DNA of 64,000 nucleotides from positions 806,001 through 870,000 of the forward strand of contig NZ_SHKY01000001.1 in the NCBI RefSeq assembly GCF_004217545.1, in the 5' to 3' direction. The DNA is from Krasilnikovia cinnamomea. Its GTDB lineage: Bacteria; Actinomycetota; Actinomycetes; Mycobacteriales; Micromonosporaceae. Position numbers and translations under genes: made by a program. Shown here in pieces: positions 62,618-64,000 of this stretch (position 1 is the stretch's first letter; each line of letters starts with the position of its first letter). The notes under the pieces are model-generated. The model was not told the origin of the DNA, made no database searches, and saw nothing but the letters and a program-made list of their open reading frames with translations.

Positions 62618-64000
62618 TCAGCTGCGCTTGCGGGGGCGGGCGCGGCGGGTGGTGGCGGGTGGGTGCTCCGGCCCGGCCGCGTCGGCGTCCGGTCCGGTGG
62701 GCGGGAGAACCTGGGTGTCGGCCGCCGCGTCGGCGTCACCGACCGCGATCGGCTCGGTCACGTCCGGCCCCGTCGCGGTCTCGGTCGCTACGGGAATCGG
62801 CTGGGTGTCATCCGCCGGGATCGGCTGGGTGTCGTCGCTGACGCGGAGCGGCTGGGTGTCATCGGCGGCGCGGAGCGGCTGGGTGTCATCGGCGGCGCGG
62901 AACGGCTGGATGTCGCCTGGTGGCTGCGGCTGGGTGCCGCCGGGTGGTGCGAGCCCGCCCGGACCGGCGCCGGGAACCGCGGACAGGTCGGTGGTCGCCT
63001 CGTCGTCGTCGCGGCCGAACCCGGGCACGAAGTCCGGCCGGTCGTCCTCGGTATCGGCCCGGCCGCCGGAACGGCGCCCCGAACCGCCCCGGTTCTGTCC
63101 AGCGGCCGCCGCGCGGCGTTCACGCTGGCGGGCCGCCTCGGCCTCGGCCTCCGCCCGGACCGCGTCGGCCGCCGCGAGGCGGGCCTGCTCCGCGCGCCGG
63201 GCCTCGTCGGCCGCGCGTTCCCCCGCGACCCGCTGCTGCTCGCGGGCCTCCTCCGCTTTCCGGGCCTCCTCGGCTTTGCGGGCCCGATCCGCGGCCCGCT
63301 GAATCTCCTGCGCCCGGCGGGCCTGCTCCGCCTCACGCGCCTCCTCGGCCTTGCGGGCCTCCTCGGCCTTGCGGGCCTCCTCGGCCTTGCGGGCCTCTTC
63401 CGCCTTGCGCGCCTCTTCCGCCTTGCGCGCCTCTTCCACCCTGCGGGCCTCCTCGGCCTTGCGCGCCTCTTCCGCCAGCCGAGCTTCCTCCGCCAGGCGG
63501 GCCTCCTCCGCCTTGCGGGCCTCTTCCGCCAGCCGAGCTTCCTCCGCCAGGCGGGCCTGCTCGGCCGCCTCCCGGGCGCGCTCGTCGGCGTACGACCGCG
63601 CGTGCTCGCGGATCGCCGCGGACTCCGCGCCAGCCCGCTCGAGCCACTCCTCCCAGCGCTTCTGCATCGGCCGTACCAGGCCACCGCCGACGCCGACGAC
63701 GAGGATGCCCGCGATCGTGGCGAGAACCGCGATGAGTAGCGGCTGGGTCACCGACGTGGCGATGTGGACCTGATCCAGGGCCGCGATGACCCCCAGCGTG
63801 ATGATCAGTACGGAGGCGATCCGGGCCAGCAGCCGGCCGTAGCTCAGGCCGCCGAGCGCGCTCGCGATCAGGTCGTGCGCGGCCCCGGCGATAGCGGAGG
63901 CCACCACGACGATCACGATGGCCACGAACGCCCGGGGCAGCCAGGCGATGAGCACGGTGAGCAGATCACTGACCGGGTTCGGACCCCACAGTCCGAACGC
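62618..64000 (-). CDS. TM_helix (CmpX-like) membrane protein with long coiled coil (5' end outside window)
   Basis: The frame is open to the window edge and reads FGLWGPNPVSDLLTVLIAWLPRAFVAIVIVVVASAIAGAAHDLI, the conserved TM-helix repeat of CmpX/MscS-related proteins, then two more helices. Next comes a charged region of about 200 residues made of EEARKAEEARLAE repeats (predicted coiled coil), an A/R-rich stretch, and a tail with five DDTQP-type repeats. The stop is at 62618. Channel-like membrane part linked to a cytoplasmic coiled coil; function unknown. Confidence 0.83.
   Translation of the reverse strand, partial: AFGLWGPNPVSDLLTVLIAWLPRAFVAIVIVVVASAIAGAAHDLIASALGGLSYGRLLARIASVLIITLGVIAALDQVHIATSVTQPLLIAVLATIAGILVVGVGGGLVRPMQKRWEEWLERAGAESAAIREHARSYADERAREAAEQARLAEEARLAEEARKAEEARLAEEARLAEEARKAEEARRVEEARKAEEARKAEEARKAEEARKAEEARKAEEAREAEQARRAQEIQRAADRARKAEEARKAEEAREQQRVAGERAADEARRAEQARLAAADAVRAEAEAEAARQRERRAAAAGQNRGGSGRRSGGRADTEDDRPDFVPGFGRDDDEATTDLSAVPGAGPGGLAPPGGTQPQPPGDIQPFRAADDTQPLRAADDTQPLRVSDDTQPIPADDTQPIPVATETATGPDVTEPIAVGDADAAADTQVLPPTGPDADAAGPEHPPATTRRARPRKRS
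62808..62915 (-). repeat. DDTQP repeats in the membrane protein tail
   Basis: Five copies of a roughly 24-33 base unit (GGCTGGGTGTCATCGGCGGC) encoding DDTQPL-RA or DDTQPIPA on the minus strand. In frame. Confidence 0.8.
63255..63560 (-). repeat. 18-bp repeats encoding the EEARKA coiled coil
   Basis: More than ten degenerate copies of GCCTCCTCGGCCTTGCGG, encoding ARKAEE on the minus strand. In frame; period fits a heptad-like coiled coil only loosely. Confidence 0.85.

Overview
The window is a 64 kb piece of a very GC-rich actinobacterial chromosome. GTG and TTG starts are frequent, genes often overlap by 4 bases, and intergenic spaces are short. From position 18,200 to 44,400 the gene order (hisS, glyoxalase-like hydrolase, cyclophilin, rel, apt, secF, secD, yajC, ruvB, ruvA, ruvC, yebC, pdxT, pdxS, pimA, PIM acyltransferase, pgsA, HIT protein, thrS) is the block known from Mycobacterium tuberculosis around Rv2580c to Rv2614c. 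Protein style (a FliA/WhiG-like sigma factor, a kinase carrying a CBM2-type domain, many A/P/G-rich insertions) suggests Micromonosporaceae, perhaps Actinoplanes-like; this is inference. I saw no rRNA or tRNA gene, insertion sequence, prophage or CRISPR array.

Layout. (1) 1-2,520: a D-amino-acid module with a DSD1-type PLP deaminase (cut by the window edge), a D-aminoacylase-like amidohydrolase and RidA. (2) 2,645-7,885: a complete translationally coupled urease operon ureABCFGD; UreF and UreD carry in-frame tandem-repeat insertions. (3) 7,865-8,790: a non-coding block with a broken second copy of the ureD 3' end, an array of about 110-120 bp units built on long hairpins, and a 17-bp tandem repeat. 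(4) 8,793-16,952: sigma factor, small conserved protein, Ser/Thr kinase with a predicted external CBM2-like domain, a 15-bp minisatellite at its 3' end, a 0.6 kb gene-free gap, cyanophycin synthetase, and an HxlR regulator divergent from a thioesterase. (5) 17,680-44,413: the conserved core block covering translation, stringent response, protein export, Holliday junction processing, vitamin B6 and PIM biosynthesis. A YefM/YoeB toxin-antitoxin pair and several small or unassigned membrane genes interrupt it. (6) 44,668-49,472: a two-component system followed by a large exported protein that looks like an inactivated metalloprotease with FN3 and ricin-type lectin domains. (7) 49,522-57,986: adenosine-deaminase-like enzyme, methyltransferase, aldo/keto reductase, cold-shock protein, an envelope-stress-like trio (DUF4235, DUF3618, holin-like), MscS channel, lipoprotein and a NagZ-type hexosaminidase. 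(8) 58,105-64,000: an NlpC/P60 hydrolase behind a c-di-AMP (ydaO-type) riboswitch with an upstream CRP-like site, a glycosyltransferase, small membrane and lipoproteins, and a truncated TM_helix (CmpX-like) protein with a long coiled coil.

How the parts relate. The deaminase would release reactive enamines that RidA removes, while the amidohydrolase could supply free D-amino acids. Urease subunits and chaperones form one transcript. SecD, SecF and YajC form the export accessory complex; RuvABC has a candidate SOS box; PdxS and PdxT form PLP synthase; PgsA, the PIM acyltransferase and PimA make phosphatidylinositol mannosides. No single novel multi-gene system stands out. The most unusual material is the hairpin array behind ureD, the repeated in-frame minisatellite growth inside conserved enzymes, the kinase-CBM2 fusion with its frameshifted repeat tail, and the pseudo-metalloprotease lectin.
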